Assembly (NCBI RefSeq): GCF_000247475.1
Contig: NZ_AHZC01000430.1
Location: 26,097-90,096, forward strand
Origin: Rhizobium sp. PDO1-076
GTDB lineage: Bacteria; Pseudomonadota; Alphaproteobacteria; Rhizobiales; Rhizobiaceae
Reading direction: 5' to 3'
DNA length: 64,000 nt
The position numbers and the translations under genes were made by a program. Positions 45,850 through 54,811 of the stretch are shown one piece after another (position 1 is the first letter of the stretch; every line of letters begins with the position of its first letter). Below the pieces are notes generated by a model. That model was not told where the DNA came from, made no database searches, and saw only the letters and a program-made list of their open reading frames with translations.

Positions 45850-46518
45850 ATGATCACCGTTCACTATCTCGACAATTCCCGCGCACATCGCATTCTCTGG
45901 CTGCTGGAGGAACTGGGCCTCGCATACGAGGTGAAAACCTACAAACGTACATCCGAATATCGAGCTCCCGACAACCTGAAGGCGGTCCATCCGCTCGGAA
46001 AATCGCCGGTGATCGTCGACAATGGCAAAGTGATCGCCGAGAGCGGTGCGATCATGGACTACCTGATCGAGACCTATGACGGGAAGAAACTGCTGCCGCC
46101 CGCGGGCACGGACGAGTACCTGCGGTATCGTTACTGGATGCATTATGCTGAAGGCTCGGCGATGCCGCTTCTGGTGATGAAACTGGTCTTCGCTCGCATT
46201 CCGGGCCAGGTGCCATTCTTTATCAGGCCGGTGGCACGGATGATTTCGGACGGGGTGCGCCGCAAGCTGATCGATCCGCAAATGGCCGATCATCTGGCGC
46301 TGTGGACGTCAGAACTTGCTCGCGATGGCTGGTTTGCCGGCCGGCAGTTTTCGGCGGCCGACATCGCCATGAGCTTTCCGGTCGAAGGGGCAATGAGCGC
46401 GATCGGGCACGAACGAGACACCATAGTGCTCAGGCAATGGATGGAAGCGATCCGGGCCCGGCCTGCCTACCAGCGCGCCCTGACGCGCGGCGGCGAATAT
46501 CGCTACGCGAAAAGCTAA
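45850..46518 (+). CDS. Glutathione S-transferase family protein
   Basis: A 222-residue GST with an N-terminal thioredoxin-fold glutathione site (HYLDNSRAHRILWLLEELGL, the conserved cis-Pro turn in HPLGKSPVIVD, the ESGAI gamma-Glu motif). The helical C-terminal domain ends in FSAADIAMSFPVEGAMS. The Ser/Asn in the first loop would be the thiol-activating residue. ATG at 45850 follows GGAAG; an adjacent TTG is less likely. Probably detoxifies electrophiles. Confidence 0.92.
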   Translation: MITVHYLDNSRAHRILWLLEELGLAYEVKTYKRTSEYRAPDNLKAVHPLGKSPVIVDNGKVIAESGAIMDYLIETYDGKKLLPPAGTDEYLRYRYWMHYAEGSAMPLLVMKLVFARIPGQVPFFIRPVARMISDGVRRKLIDPQMADHLALWTSELARDGWFAGRQFSAADIAMSFPVEGAMSAIGHERDTIVLRQWMEAIRARPAYQRALTRGGEYRYAKS

Positions 46519-46593
46519 TCCGCAATGGCGTGATGGAACGCTTTATCCTAATGTGACGTTGAGTAGGCGAATTGAAGCCTTGGAGGGGACAGC

Positions 46594-47523
46594 ATGGAAT
46601 GGAAGGGCCGACGCCAATCGGACAATATCGAGGATCGCCGCGGCAATTCCTCCGGCGGCGGCGGATTGGGGCGCAATCCCTTCGGCCGCTCGGGGATCCA
46701 GATCCCCATGGGCGGCAGGCGCGGTGGCGGCCTGAGCTTCGGCATGATCATCTTCCTGGTCGTAGTTTACTTCATCCTCAAGGCCATGGGCATCGACATG
46801 CTGCAGGTTCTGGGCGAGGGCAACATGTCCGGCTCCGGCTCGGGCTATGAACAACAGGTCGGTGAGGCTCCGTCGGGGCCGGCCAACGATGAAATGACCG
46901 CCTTTGTCCGCACGGTGCTTGCGGAAACCGAGACGACCTGGGACGGAATCTTCAAGGCGTCCGGCGAGACCTATCAGAAGCCGACGATGGTATTGTTCGA
47001 TGGCGGAACAAGTTCTGCCTGCGGTCAGGCATCGTCTGCGACCGGTCCGTTTTATTGCCCCGGCGACAGGAAGGTCTATCTCGACACGTCCTTCTTCCGC
47101 CAGCTTGAGCAGCAGTTCGATGCGGCCGGCGATTTCGCCCAGGCCTATGTGATAGCGCACGAGGTCGGCCATCATGTGCAGAACCTCACCGGGGTTCTGC
47201 CGGAGTTCAATCGCCAGCGCCAGGCAATGGGTGAGCGCGAAGCCAACCAGATGTCGGTGCGCGTCGAATTGCAGGCGGATTGTTATGCCGGGATCTGGGC
47301 GAAGAGCGCCGACAAGGAAGGCATCCTCTCGGCCGGCGATCTGCAAGAGGCGCTGAATGCCGCCCAGCAGATCGGTGACGACACGCTGCAGAAGCGCAGC
47401 CAGGGTTATGTCGTGCCCGATGCCTTCAACCACGGCACATCGGCGCAGCGGATGAAATGGTTCAAGCGGGGTTACGACAGCGGCAGCGTCGGGTCCTGCG
47501 ACACGTTTTCAGGAAATATCTAA
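46594..47523 (+). CDS. Neutral zinc metallopeptidase, YpfJ/KPN_00928 family
   Basis: A 309-residue membrane-anchored protein. A glycine-rich N-terminus (GNSSGGGGLGRNPFGRSGIQ) and one membrane helix (FGMIIFLVVVYFILKAMGI) precede a domain with the HExxH zinc motif at His189-Glu190-Val-Gly-His193 (AHEVGHHVQN). The ADCYAGIWA glutamate/aspartate region follows. The family is annotated as putative neutral zinc metallopeptidase, with no confirmed substrate. GGAGGGG precedes the ATG and a terminator follows. Confidence 0.92.
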   Translation: MEWKGRRQSDNIEDRRGNSSGGGGLGRNPFGRSGIQIPMGGRRGGGLSFGMIIFLVVVYFILKAMGIDMLQVLGEGNMSGSGSGYEQQVGEAPSGPANDEMTAFVRTVLAETETTWDGIFKASGETYQKPTMVLFDGGTSSACGQASSATGPFYCPGDRKVYLDTSFFRQLEQQFDAAGDFAQAYVIAHEVGHHVQNLTGVLPEFNRQRQAMGEREANQMSVRVELQADCYAGIWAKSADKEGILSAGDLQEALNAAQQIGDDTLQKRSQGYVVPDAFNHGTSAQRMKWFKRGYDSGSVGSCDTFSGNI

Positions 47524-47540
47524 GGTTTTTTCTGATGTAG

Positions 47541-47583
47541 ATCGGCGTTCAGACCTTGTTCGCAAGCCTGAACGCCGATTTTT
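47541..47583 (+). terminator. Terminator of the YpfJ-family gene
   Basis: A 12-bp perfect stem (47541-47552 with 47568-47579), 15-base loop, then a T5 run. It is 17 bp past the stop. Confidence 0.85.
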
Positions 47584-47610
47584 GTTTCTCAAGTCCCGGC
47601 GATATGCGGG

Positions 47611-48090
47611 TCAGCCAATCAGTTGAGCCGTACCCCAGAGACCGATGGCGAATACCGTGTGCGCCACCAGATTGAGGGCGCGCACCTTTGTGGGATTGGG
47701 CGTCTTCGACGCGGCCCAGCCGATACCGAGGCCTGGCTGCAGCAGGAACCAGCCCGCGCCGACAGTCAGGATGCCGAGGATCCAGGCGGGCAGGAAGGTG
47801 GGATTTGCAAACCAGACCGGCCCAACCAGAACCGCCAGTAGAATACCGTAGAGGATGCCGACGGCATAGTGGCTGATCCAGCCCAATGTCAGTTCATGCG
47901 CGTAGGGTTCGGCATTGGCAATATTGTCGTGGAAGACCTTGCCGTTTTTCAGGTGCCAGAACCAGCGACCGACCGGCGCCCAATTGGCTTTCGACTGGCC
48001 AAATACGCGCCACAGGACAATCGCCCAGATGTCCATCAATGCTGTTGCGCCCGCACCGATGATCACGCCGCGCCAGATCAGTTCAAACAT
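47611..48090 (-). CDS. DUF2938 family membrane protein
   Basis: A 159-residue inner-membrane protein with four helices (GVIIGAGATALMDIWAIVLW; SHYAVGILYGILLAVLVGPVW; WILGILTVGAGWFLLQPGLG; LVAHTVFAIGLWGTAQL). The pattern matches DUF2938, a family without assigned function. Charged loops are short. It shares direction with the following small membrane-protein gene 156 bp upstream, but no common promoter is evident. Confidence 0.85.
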   Translation of the reverse strand: MFELIWRGVIIGAGATALMDIWAIVLWRVFGQSKANWAPVGRWFWHLKNGKVFHDNIANAEPYAHELTLGWISHYAVGILYGILLAVLVGPVWFANPTFLPAWILGILTVGAGWFLLQPGLGIGWAASKTPNPTKVRALNLVAHTVFAIGLWGTAQLIG

Positions 48091-48246
48091 GAGATGCCGT
48101 TCTTGAAGGAGGAAACACGCCGCACATTAAACGCTGCCTCCGGGGAAACGGAAGAGGGTGTCGGATATTCCCCAAGGAAAGGTGCGTCGATCACGACCGG
48201 GTTCGGTCTTCCCCGACTGCTGTCTTCCGCTTCGCGCCATCAGCAG

Positions 48247-48573
48247 TCATTGACCAGCGTTTGGTGACGACCGATCTTTCAGTTTTTCAGCCCATTTAGA
48301 GGCTAGATAGAAAATTACCGCACCTACTCCAAAACCTAGCCACTTGTTGATCAGGTATGCAACGATAGGCAGACAGATCGCGCTGGAAATAGTGATGCTT
48401 GAAACAAACGCTGAGACCGAAAGCTGACGCCAGATCATCATGAAGATCGCAATGGTTGCCCACATCACAGCGACAAGCCCATAGGGTCCCAACGCTTGAA
48501 CATAATGTCTTGCGCCAATTCCAGTTGCCGCGACCGCCAGAGCAACAAGCAGAGTAAAAGCAAATCGACTCAT
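48247..48573 (-). CDS. Small hypothetical membrane protein
   Basis: A 108-residue protein with about three membrane helices (FAFTLLVALAVAATGIGAR; YGLVAVMWATIAIFMMIW; ICLPIVAYLINKWLGF and onwards) and a basic C-terminal tail (KWAEKLKDRSS). No family recognised. GGAGAG stands 6 bases before the ATG, supporting a real gene. The base composition is noticeably more AT-rich than its neighbours, which might indicate recent acquisition. Confidence 0.65.
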   Translation of the reverse strand: MSRFAFTLLVALAVAATGIGARHYVQALGPYGLVAVMWATIAIFMMIWRQLSVSAFVSSITISSAICLPIVAYLINKWLGFGVGAVIFYLASKWAEKLKDRSSPNAGQ

Positions 48574-48716
48574 TACACTCTCCGCAAAATTCGTTCGCGA
48601 AGGATAGCGGAGCTTGTTCTGGCAACCTCTTAATTTCCCAACGCAAATGCAATGTTGTTTTGTTTGTCTGAAGTCCGCTGCGGGCCAAATCCGGCCGCAT
48701 CGTCTTGCCGCGCTGG

Positions 48717-49712
48717 TTACTTCTCGCTGTCGAGATGGGCCATCTGCGCCTCGGCATAACGGCTGCCGGCGGCGGAGCCTTTCGGAACGGCCGCCTCGAT
48801 CTCGGCGAGGTCTCCGGCCGTGAGCGTAAAGGCGGCTGAGCCGAGCGCTTCCGCGAGGCGGTCGCGGCGGCGGGCGCCGATCAGCGGCATGATGTCATCG
48901 CCCTGAGCCATGACCCAGGCAATGGCAGCCTGGGCAGTGGTCATGCCCTTGGCGGTGGCAACCTTGCTGAGCGCTTCGGCCAGCGCCAGGTTGCGGGCTT
49001 CGTTGTCACCCTGGAAGCGCGGGCCATGGGAACGGAAGTCTCCGGCGACATTGCCCTTTGAAGGCTGCCAATGGCCGGAAATCAGGCCGCGCGACAGGAC
49101 GCCATAGGCGGTGATACCGATGCCGAGTTCGCGGCAGGCCGGCAGGATCTTGTCTTCGAGGGTGCGCGAGACGAGCGAATACTCGATCTGCAGGTCGGCG
49201 ATCGGATGGACCGCCGCCGCCCGCCGGATGGTCTCTGCGCCGACCTCCGACAGGCCGATATGGCGCACATAGCCGGCCTTGACCATGTCGGCCACCGCGC
49301 CGATCGTATCTTCGATCGGTACGTTGGGATCGAGGCGCGCCGGGCGGTAGATGTCGATGTAATCGGTGCCGAGGCGCTGGAGCGTGTAGGAGAGGGCGGT
49401 TTTTACGGCAGAGGGCCGGCCATCGAAGCCGATCCAGTTGCCGCCGGGATCACGCTGTGCGCCGAACTTGACGCTGAGCAGCGCCTTGTCACGCTTGCCG
49501 CCTTTCAGCGCCTCGCAGAGCAGTATCTCGTTGTGGCCCATGCCATAGAAGTCGCCGGTGTCGAACAGCGTCATCCCGGCTTCAAGCGCGGCGGCGATGG
49601 TCGCCAGGCTCTCGCTGCGGTCCGAGGGACCGTACATGCCGGACATGCCCATGCAACCCAGTCCAAAGCGCGAGGCTTCCGGGCCGGTCTTTCCAAGTTT
49701 CATCATTTGCAT
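48717..49712 (-). CDS. Aldo/keto reductase (YajO/AKR13-like)
   Basis: A 331-residue NADPH-dependent oxidoreductase. The AKR tetrad residues Asp, Tyr and Lys are visible in LFDTGDFYGMGHNE and LLSVKFGAQ. At the usual His position the sequence reads YRPARLDP instead of YQHRVDP, so the His is replaced by Ala, as in some members of this subgroup. ATG at 49712 is chosen for spacing from GGGAGA; ATG at 49718 is closer. Divergent from a LysR gene that probably regulates it. Confidence 0.9.
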   Translation of the reverse strand: MQMMKLGKTGPEASRFGLGCMGMSGMYGPSDRSESLATIAAALEAGMTLFDTGDFYGMGHNEILLCEALKGGKRDKALLSVKFGAQRDPGGNWIGFDGRPSAVKTALSYTLQRLGTDYIDIYRPARLDPNVPIEDTIGAVADMVKAGYVRHIGLSEVGAETIRRAAAVHPIADLQIEYSLVSRTLEDKILPACRELGIGITAYGVLSRGLISGHWQPSKGNVAGDFRSHGPRFQGDNEARNLALAEALSKVATAKGMTTAQAAIAWVMAQGDDIMPLIGARRRDRLAEALGSAAFTLTAGDLAEIEAAVPKGSAAGSRYAEAQMAHLDSEK

Positions 49713-49831
49713 TGTCATTCTCCCGTCTTCGCCAGCTGCAGCGGCGCGGCTGGCGTTGGGATGCTTTTATCTCGATGCTCTTTGTGCGATAATCCGTTCG
49801 TTAGCGTACAGGTTGTTTGGAAATCAGAACA

Positions 49832-50752
49832 ATGAGTGATCTGCCCCTGGCCGAACTCGATGCTTTCGCCGCGATCGCAAAGCTGCGCAGCTTTCGTGCG
49901 GCGGGAAAGCAGCGCGGTGTTTCCGCGTCCTCGCTCAGCGAAGCAATGCGGCGGCTAGAGGGGCGGCTCGGCGTTCGGCTTCTCAATCGCACGACGCGCA
50001 GCGTGACACTGACCGATGCGGGGCAACGGCTGCTCGATCGTCTGGCTCCGACGCTGGGCGAGATCGAGGCGGCGCTCGACGGGCTGAACAGTGTCCGCGA
50101 CCGGCCGGCGGGTCGGCTGCGGTTGAATGTTCCAGGTATCGTCGCGCGCTGCGTGCTGCCGGACATCGCCTGCCGGTTCCTCAAGCTCTATCCGGAGATC
50201 GTGCTGGAAGTGACGAGCAATGATGCGCTGGTCGATGTGCTGGCGCAGGGCTTCGATGCCGGTATCCGCTACGAAGAATCCTTGCAGCAGGACATGATTG
50301 CGCTTCCCATCGGACCACGCAGCCAGCGTTATGTCGGAGCCGCATCGCCTGGCTACATCGCGCTGCACGGCGCGCCGCAGCATCCGCGCGAGCTTGTCGA
50401 TCATCCCGCCATCCTGCACCGCTTTGCCAGCGGTCGCATGCAGGCATGGGCCTTCGAACGGGGTGAAGAGACAGTGTCGGTCACGCCGGTGGGGCGGATG
50501 ATTGCCGATTCGATCGACATGGAGATCGCCGCGGCCAAGGCGGGGCTAGGGATGATTTTCACGTTCGAGGACTTCCTGCGGGATGCGCTCGCCTCGGGTG
50601 ATCTTGTGCAGGTCTTGCCGGAATGGGAGGAATCGTTTTCCGGGCCGTTCCTCTACTACCACAGCCGCAAATACATGCCGGCGCCGCTTCGTGCCTTTGT
50701 CGATTTTGTCCGTGCCGAGGGAAGAGGGGCCGAGGGGCGAGGAGCCGAGTAG
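49832..50752 (+). CDS. LysR-family regulator divergent from the aldo/keto reductase
   Basis: A 306-residue LysR regulator with the helix-turn-helix SFRAAGKQRGVSASSLSEAM followed by RRLEGRLGVRLLNRTTRSVT, and an effector domain typical of the DsdC/AaeR-like clade (GRLRLNVPGIVARCVLPDI). The last 12 residues come from a 15-bp tandem duplication (50714-50749) giving an AEGRG repeat. ATG at 49832, without a strong ribosome-binding site. The 119-bp divergent spacing with the reductase gene is the usual LysR target arrangement. Confidence 0.92.
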   Translation: MSDLPLAELDAFAAIAKLRSFRAAGKQRGVSASSLSEAMRRLEGRLGVRLLNRTTRSVTLTDAGQRLLDRLAPTLGEIEAALDGLNSVRDRPAGRLRLNVPGIVARCVLPDIACRFLKLYPEIVLEVTSNDALVDVLAQGFDAGIRYEESLQQDMIALPIGPRSQRYVGAASPGYIALHGAPQHPRELVDHPAILHRFASGRMQAWAFERGEETVSVTPVGRMIADSIDMEIAAAKAGLGMIFTFEDFLRDALASGDLVQVLPEWEESFSGPFLYYHSRKYMPAPLRAFVDFVRAEGRGAEGRGAE

Positions 50753-50785
50753 TCCTGACATTTCTCGACGCTGGGAACAAAGCAG

Positions 50786-50830
50786 CAATGCCGCCGGACC
50801 GGGATGGCCCGATCCATGCGGCATTGTTTT
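50786..50830 (+). terminator. Terminator of the LysR gene
   Basis: CAATGCCGC (50786-50794) pairs with GCGGCATTG (50818-50826), with a further inner hairpin, followed by TTTT. The convergent receptor gene ends 52 bp on. Confidence 0.7.
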
Positions 50831-50881
50831 GGCTATGTCGATTTTACCAGTCCTTGCCGTTGCGAACTATGGTTGGCAATC

Positions 50882-53053
50882 TCACCACGTATATTTGAGC
50901 GTGCCGACAATCTTGCGGCGGTCACCGTAATATTCCGTGCCGTAGTAGGAGGAGGCGACATATTTCTTGTCGAACAGGTTCGTGGCGTTGACCGACAGGG
51001 TCACGTCCTTCGTGACCTTGTAGGAGGCCATGGCGTCGAACAGCGCATATCCGCCGACTGATACGGTGTTGGCGTCGTCGCCGTAGGACTGGCCGATATA
51101 ACGTACGCCGCCGCCGACGGTCAGGTCGCCACGCTCGCCGTCTCCCAGGAACGTATAGTCGAGCCAGGCCGATGCCAGGTGGCGAGGGACGCGTTGCGGC
51201 CTGTTGCCGATATTGCCGCTGGTCGAGCCGGCTTCCTGGATCTCCGCGTCCCAATAGGAATAGGCCAGCGTCAGGTTGAGGTTATCGGCAATTGCAGCCT
51301 TGCCCTCGAGCTCGAGGCCACGGACGCCAACCTTGCCGATCTGCCTTTGCACTGTCGGACTGACATTGCTTGGCACGTTGGTCTGGGTCAGGTCGAAGAG
51401 CGCGGCGGTGAACAGTCCATCGAAACCTTCCGGCTTATATTTGACGCCCACTTCATACTGCTCGCCTTTTTGAGGCTTGAGCGTGCCTTCGAGGGCATAT
51501 CCGTTGCCGGTCGGCGTCACCAGCGGCTGGAAGCTCTCCGAATAGTTGGCATAGGCGGCGAAATCCGGGGTGAACTTGTAGGTCAGGCCGGCCCGTTTGG
51601 TGAAGGCGGATGCCGTATCGTCGTCCTGCAAACCCGTGTTGAAATAGTCCGCGACCGTGTTCACATGATCCCAGCGCCCGCCAAGCGTGACAATCCAGCG
51701 ATCGTCGAAGGTCAATTGCTCCTGGGCATAGATGCCCAGCGCCTTTTGTCTGACTTTCCAGTCCACCCAGGGGTCGGAGCCGGGGTCAATGCAGGAGAGA
51801 CCGCAATAGGTCGGGTTGTTGATGTCGATGCCGTCGGCCGTGCCGTAGAAGATCTCTTCAACGGTGTTGTCGTCGGTGTAGTCGACGCCGAGCAATGTCT
51901 TGCTTTCGATCCCGTTCCAGCTGGCGTCGTATTGCAGCTGGTTATCGAAGGCATAGCGGTTCGACATGCCATCGACGGAATACGCCGTGCGGTCGGCAGT
52001 CGGGTCGGTCGATGCACCATAGATCTCGGCATAGTCGAGGCTCAGATGCGTGTAGCGGGCGTTCGAGCGGAAGGTCAGGTTCTCGTTGAATTCGTGCTCG
52101 AACTGGTAGCCGATATCGGCCTGCTCGGTGTTGAAGCGGTTGAAGTCAGGCTCGCCGAGGAATGTATCGATGTCGATGTCGATGTCGATGTCGGTACCGG
52201 TACCGGCTGGGAAACCGCGCGCACCTGTTCCATTGCGCTTGTAGTAGTCGGTCAGAATGGTCAGCGACGTGCCTTCCTGCGGCTTGATGGTCAGTGCCGG
52301 CGCGACGTAAATGCGATCATCCTTGGAATAATCCCACCCGAGGTCGCCGTCTTTCAGAAGCGTGGTGAGCCGGTAGCTCCAGACGCCGTCGGCGTCGAGC
52401 GGTCCGCCGATGTCGGCACCAATCTCCTTGGTTCCGTCGCCGTAGGAGGTGTAGACCTCGCCATGCTTTTCGTCCTGCGGGCGTTTGGTGATAGCGTTGA
52501 CCAGGCCTCCGGGGCCGTTGAGGCCGAAAAGTGTCGATGTCGATCCTTTCAACACCTCGACGCGTTGAAGCCCGTAGGGCTCGAGACGGCTGGCGGTGAA
52601 CCATGCGGGAATGCGCGCGGCCAGGCCGTCGCGATAGGTGCCGAGCGTCGTCTGATCGAAACCGCGGATACGGATGTAGTCGTAGCGATCATCGCTGCCG
52701 AATTCATCGGTGAAGACGCTGGACGTGTAGGCAACCGCCTGCTGCAGGCTGTCGACATGGCGCTGCTCCAGTTCCTTCTGGGTGATCACCGAGACCGAGG
52801 CCGGAACGTCGATGACCGGGGTATCGGTCTTGGTGCCGGTTGCAGAGTTCTTGCCGACGATCGTGGCGTCCGGACCGACGGCACGATCCGATTTGCCATC
52901 GACGACGATCGTTTGCAGCTGGGTCGCATCCTCCGTGACGCTGTCCTGTGCCCCGGCGGCGCCTGCAATTGCCAGTGAAACCGTCACCATGGCGCTGCTC
53001 GCAATCAAGTGTCTTGCGAACATCTGCAGCCCTGCCTGTCTACCCACCATCAT
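50882..53053 (-). CDS. TonB-dependent siderophore receptor
   Basis: A 723-residue outer-membrane receptor. It has a signal peptide (LIASSAMVTVSLAIAGAAGA), a TonB-box-like TIVVDG, a plug domain (PASVSVITQKELEQRHVDSL, IRIRGFDQ, GGLVNAITKRP) and a 22-strand-type barrel ending in aromatic Trp (VGTLKYTW). It fits the ferric hydroxamate-type siderophore receptor family. An in-frame hexanucleotide repeat encodes a DIDIDIDID stretch. No ABC transporter genes adjoin it. ATG at 53053 follows AAGGA. Probably iron-regulated. Confidence 0.93.
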   Translation of the reverse strand: MMVGRQAGLQMFARHLIASSAMVTVSLAIAGAAGAQDSVTEDATQLQTIVVDGKSDRAVGPDATIVGKNSATGTKTDTPVIDVPASVSVITQKELEQRHVDSLQQAVAYTSSVFTDEFGSDDRYDYIRIRGFDQTTLGTYRDGLAARIPAWFTASRLEPYGLQRVEVLKGSTSTLFGLNGPGGLVNAITKRPQDEKHGEVYTSYGDGTKEIGADIGGPLDADGVWSYRLTTLLKDGDLGWDYSKDDRIYVAPALTIKPQEGTSLTILTDYYKRNGTGARGFPAGTGTDIDIDIDIDTFLGEPDFNRFNTEQADIGYQFEHEFNENLTFRSNARYTHLSLDYAEIYGASTDPTADRTAYSVDGMSNRYAFDNQLQYDASWNGIESKTLLGVDYTDDNTVEEIFYGTADGIDINNPTYCGLSCIDPGSDPWVDWKVRQKALGIYAQEQLTFDDRWIVTLGGRWDHVNTVADYFNTGLQDDDTASAFTKRAGLTYKFTPDFAAYANYSESFQPLVTPTGNGYALEGTLKPQKGEQYEVGVKYKPEGFDGLFTAALFDLTQTNVPSNVSPTVQRQIGKVGVRGLELEGKAAIADNLNLTLAYSYWDAEIQEAGSTSGNIGNRPQRVPRHLASAWLDYTFLGDGERGDLTVGGGVRYIGQSYGDDANTVSVGGYALFDAMASYKVTKDVTLSVNATNLFDKKYVASSYYGTEYYGDRRKIVGTLKYTW
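52167..52204. repeat. In-frame hexanucleotide repeats in the siderophore receptor
   Basis: TCGATG repeats four times (52167-52190), directly followed by GGTACC twice (52193-52204). On the coding strand these give alternating Asp-Ile then Gly-Thr residues. Copy-number change would lengthen or shorten a loop without frameshift. Confidence 0.9.
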
Positions 53054-53362
53054 TTCATTCCTTGCTGATCACGTGTCTACCGAGGCTGGCATCCCGATCC
53101 AGCTCCGTTGGCGCGAAGCTATTCAAACAGGATAAAATGAGTCAAGTTAAAACTCACGCGTTCGTGACTTGTTGGGCGGGTATGTCCCGGCGAGGGCGAG
53201 GGCGTGGGCAGGAGCCAGGCATCAATCAGATTGATGATCCGACCAATAATATTTCTTGATCTGTTTTTAGGCTTGCAGTCTAAAATTTCATCAATTAGTC
53301 AAGGTCAAGCGCCGCTCGCCAGCCAAAACTGGAAGCGGCTTTTTTCGTCTTGGATATCTGTC
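53054..53362. other. 309-bp divergent region between siderophore receptor and MATE gene
   Basis: Contains the receptor promoter with its inverted repeat. On the MATE side there is a small palindrome ATCAAT-N3-ATTGAT (53221-53235) and an AT-rich tract (53244-53295). No gene is supported; a frame fused to the MATE gene from 53204 lacks membrane or family features. Confidence 0.5.
53138..53156. promoter_or_regulatory. Inverted repeat at the siderophore receptor promoter
   Basis: TGAGT-N9-ACTCA. On the minus strand it overlaps a TTGACT -35 (53145-53140) followed after 17 bases by ATAGCT (53122-53117). It could be the operator of an iron regulator; it does not match the RirA TGA-N9-TCA pattern exactly. 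Confidence 0.5.
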
Positions 53363-54763
53363 ATGCAACAATTCGTCCGATCCCTTGCGGCCCACGATGC
53401 CGGCGGTAGCTGGAGCTCGCATTTCCGTGCGACGTTCGCGCTCGGGATTCCGCTGATCGGGTCTCAGCTGGCACAGTTGGCCATCCACACGACCGATGTG
53501 GTGATCGTCGGCCAGCTCGGCGCCCAGGCGCTGGCGGCCATGGTGCTTGCCGGACAGTTCTTTTTCACCATCTTCGTCTTCGGTTCCGGCTTTTCGATTG
53601 CGGTCGTGCCGATGGTGGCGCAGGCCTATGGCCGCGGCGACGTCGTCTCCGTGCGTCGTTCGATCCGCATGGGCATGTGGGTGTCGATCCTCTATACGCT
53701 GCTGACGGCGCCGCTGTTCTACAATGCGGAAGCCATCCTGCTGGCCCTTGGCCAGAAGCCGGAAGTCGCGGCTCTGGCTGCCAGTTACGTGCAGATCATT
53801 CAACTTGGCCTTTTGCCGGCGCTGCTGTTTGCAGTCCTGCGCGCCCTCGTCAGTGCGACAGGCCGGGCAGGGATCATTCTCTACGTCACGCTGGTCATGC
53901 TGGCGATGAACGCAATCCTTGCCTATGCGCTGGTGCTTGGTCATTTCGGCTTGCCGGCACTCGGCATGACGGGTGCGGCAATCGTTGCCGTGATTGTGCA
54001 TGTATCGAGCTTCCTGTTTATGGTCCTCTATATCCAGACCCGGCCGGAAACACGCGCCTATGAGCTGTTCGTCCGCTTCTGGCGGCCGGACTGGCATGCC
54101 TTCCGCGAGGTCCTGATGCTTGGCGTGCCGATCAGTGTCACCATTCTTGCCGAAGTCAGCCTGTTCACCGCAGCATCGCTGCTGATGGGCCGTATCGGCA
54201 CGATCGAACTCGCCGCGCACGGCATTGCCCTGCAACTGGCTTCGATCGCGTTCATGATCCCGCTCGGCCTGGCGCAGGCGGCGACCGTGCGTGTCGGACT
54301 GGCGCATGGACGCGGCAACTATCCGGAGCTGATACGGGCGGCGGTGGCGGTCATGGTACTTGCCAGTGTCATCTCGCTTGCGGGCGGCATCCTGTTCATG
54401 GCGATCCCGAACCTGCTTGGCAGCGCGTTCATCAACAAGAGCACGGCGGATGCCGCGGCGGTTCTCAGCTATGCCGGACCGCTGATCGCGATCGCCGGGA
54501 TCTTCCAGCTGGTCGACGGCGTGCAGGCGGTTGCCAGCGGCCTGCTGCGCGGCCTGAAGGATGCGCGTGTGCCGATGATCCTGGCGCTGATTTCCTACTG
54601 GCCGATCGGCTTCCTGCTGGCCTGGATCCTGGCCTTCCCGCTCGGTCTCGGCGGGATCGGCATCTGGATCGGCTTTCTGGTCGGACTGACAAGTTCGTCC
54701 GTGCTGCTCTGCGCGCGGTTTCTGCACAGGGTCCGTCATGACATGAAAACGGCCCGGATCTGA
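53363..54763 (+). CDS. MATE family multidrug efflux transporter (NorM-like)
   Basis: A 466-residue antiporter with twelve membrane helices in two six-helix halves. NorM-type features include GIPLIGSQLAQLAIHTTDVV in helix 1 and VLMLGVPISVTILAEVSLF at the start of the second half, with AAHGIALQLASIAFMIPLGL. It exports cationic compounds using Na+ or H+. ATG at 53363; ribosome-binding site weak. Its stop codon lies in the loop of the shared terminator with carA. The siderophore receptor is divergent. Confidence 0.93.
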   Translation: MQQFVRSLAAHDAGGSWSSHFRATFALGIPLIGSQLAQLAIHTTDVVIVGQLGAQALAAMVLAGQFFFTIFVFGSGFSIAVVPMVAQAYGRGDVVSVRRSIRMGMWVSILYTLLTAPLFYNAEAILLALGQKPEVAALAASYVQIIQLGLLPALLFAVLRALVSATGRAGIILYVTLVMLAMNAILAYALVLGHFGLPALGMTGAAIVAVIVHVSSFLFMVLYIQTRPETRAYELFVRFWRPDWHAFREVLMLGVPISVTILAEVSLFTAASLLMGRIGTIELAAHGIALQLASIAFMIPLGLAQAATVRVGLAHGRGNYPELIRAAVAVMVLASVISLAGGILFMAIPNLLGSAFINKSTADAAAVLSYAGPLIAIAGIFQLVDGVQAVASGLLRGLKDARVPMILALISYWPIGFLLAWILAFPLGLGGIGIWIGFLVGLTSSSVLLCARFLHRVRHDMKTARI

Positions 54764-54773
54764 TCCGGGCCGT
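54749..54773. terminator. Bidirectional terminator between MATE gene and carA
   Basis: An 11-bp stem (54749-54759 with 54763-54773) with a CTG loop. The MATE TGA stop is within it, and a T4 run follows on the minus (carA) side. Confidence 0.85.
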
Positions 54774-54811
54774 CTAAATAGTCTACCGGCAAAGCGTTGC
54801 CGATGTTGGGA

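Noticed and set aside
51179..52978. 599-codon antisense frame over the siderophore receptor
   Set aside because: Long only because of GC skew; the translation is a Val/Gly/Arg-rich mirror of the receptor frame without domains.
53291..54739. 482-codon antisense frame over the MATE transporter
   Set aside because: Its product is almost wholly Arg/Asp/Gln/His, the expected mirror of membrane helices.
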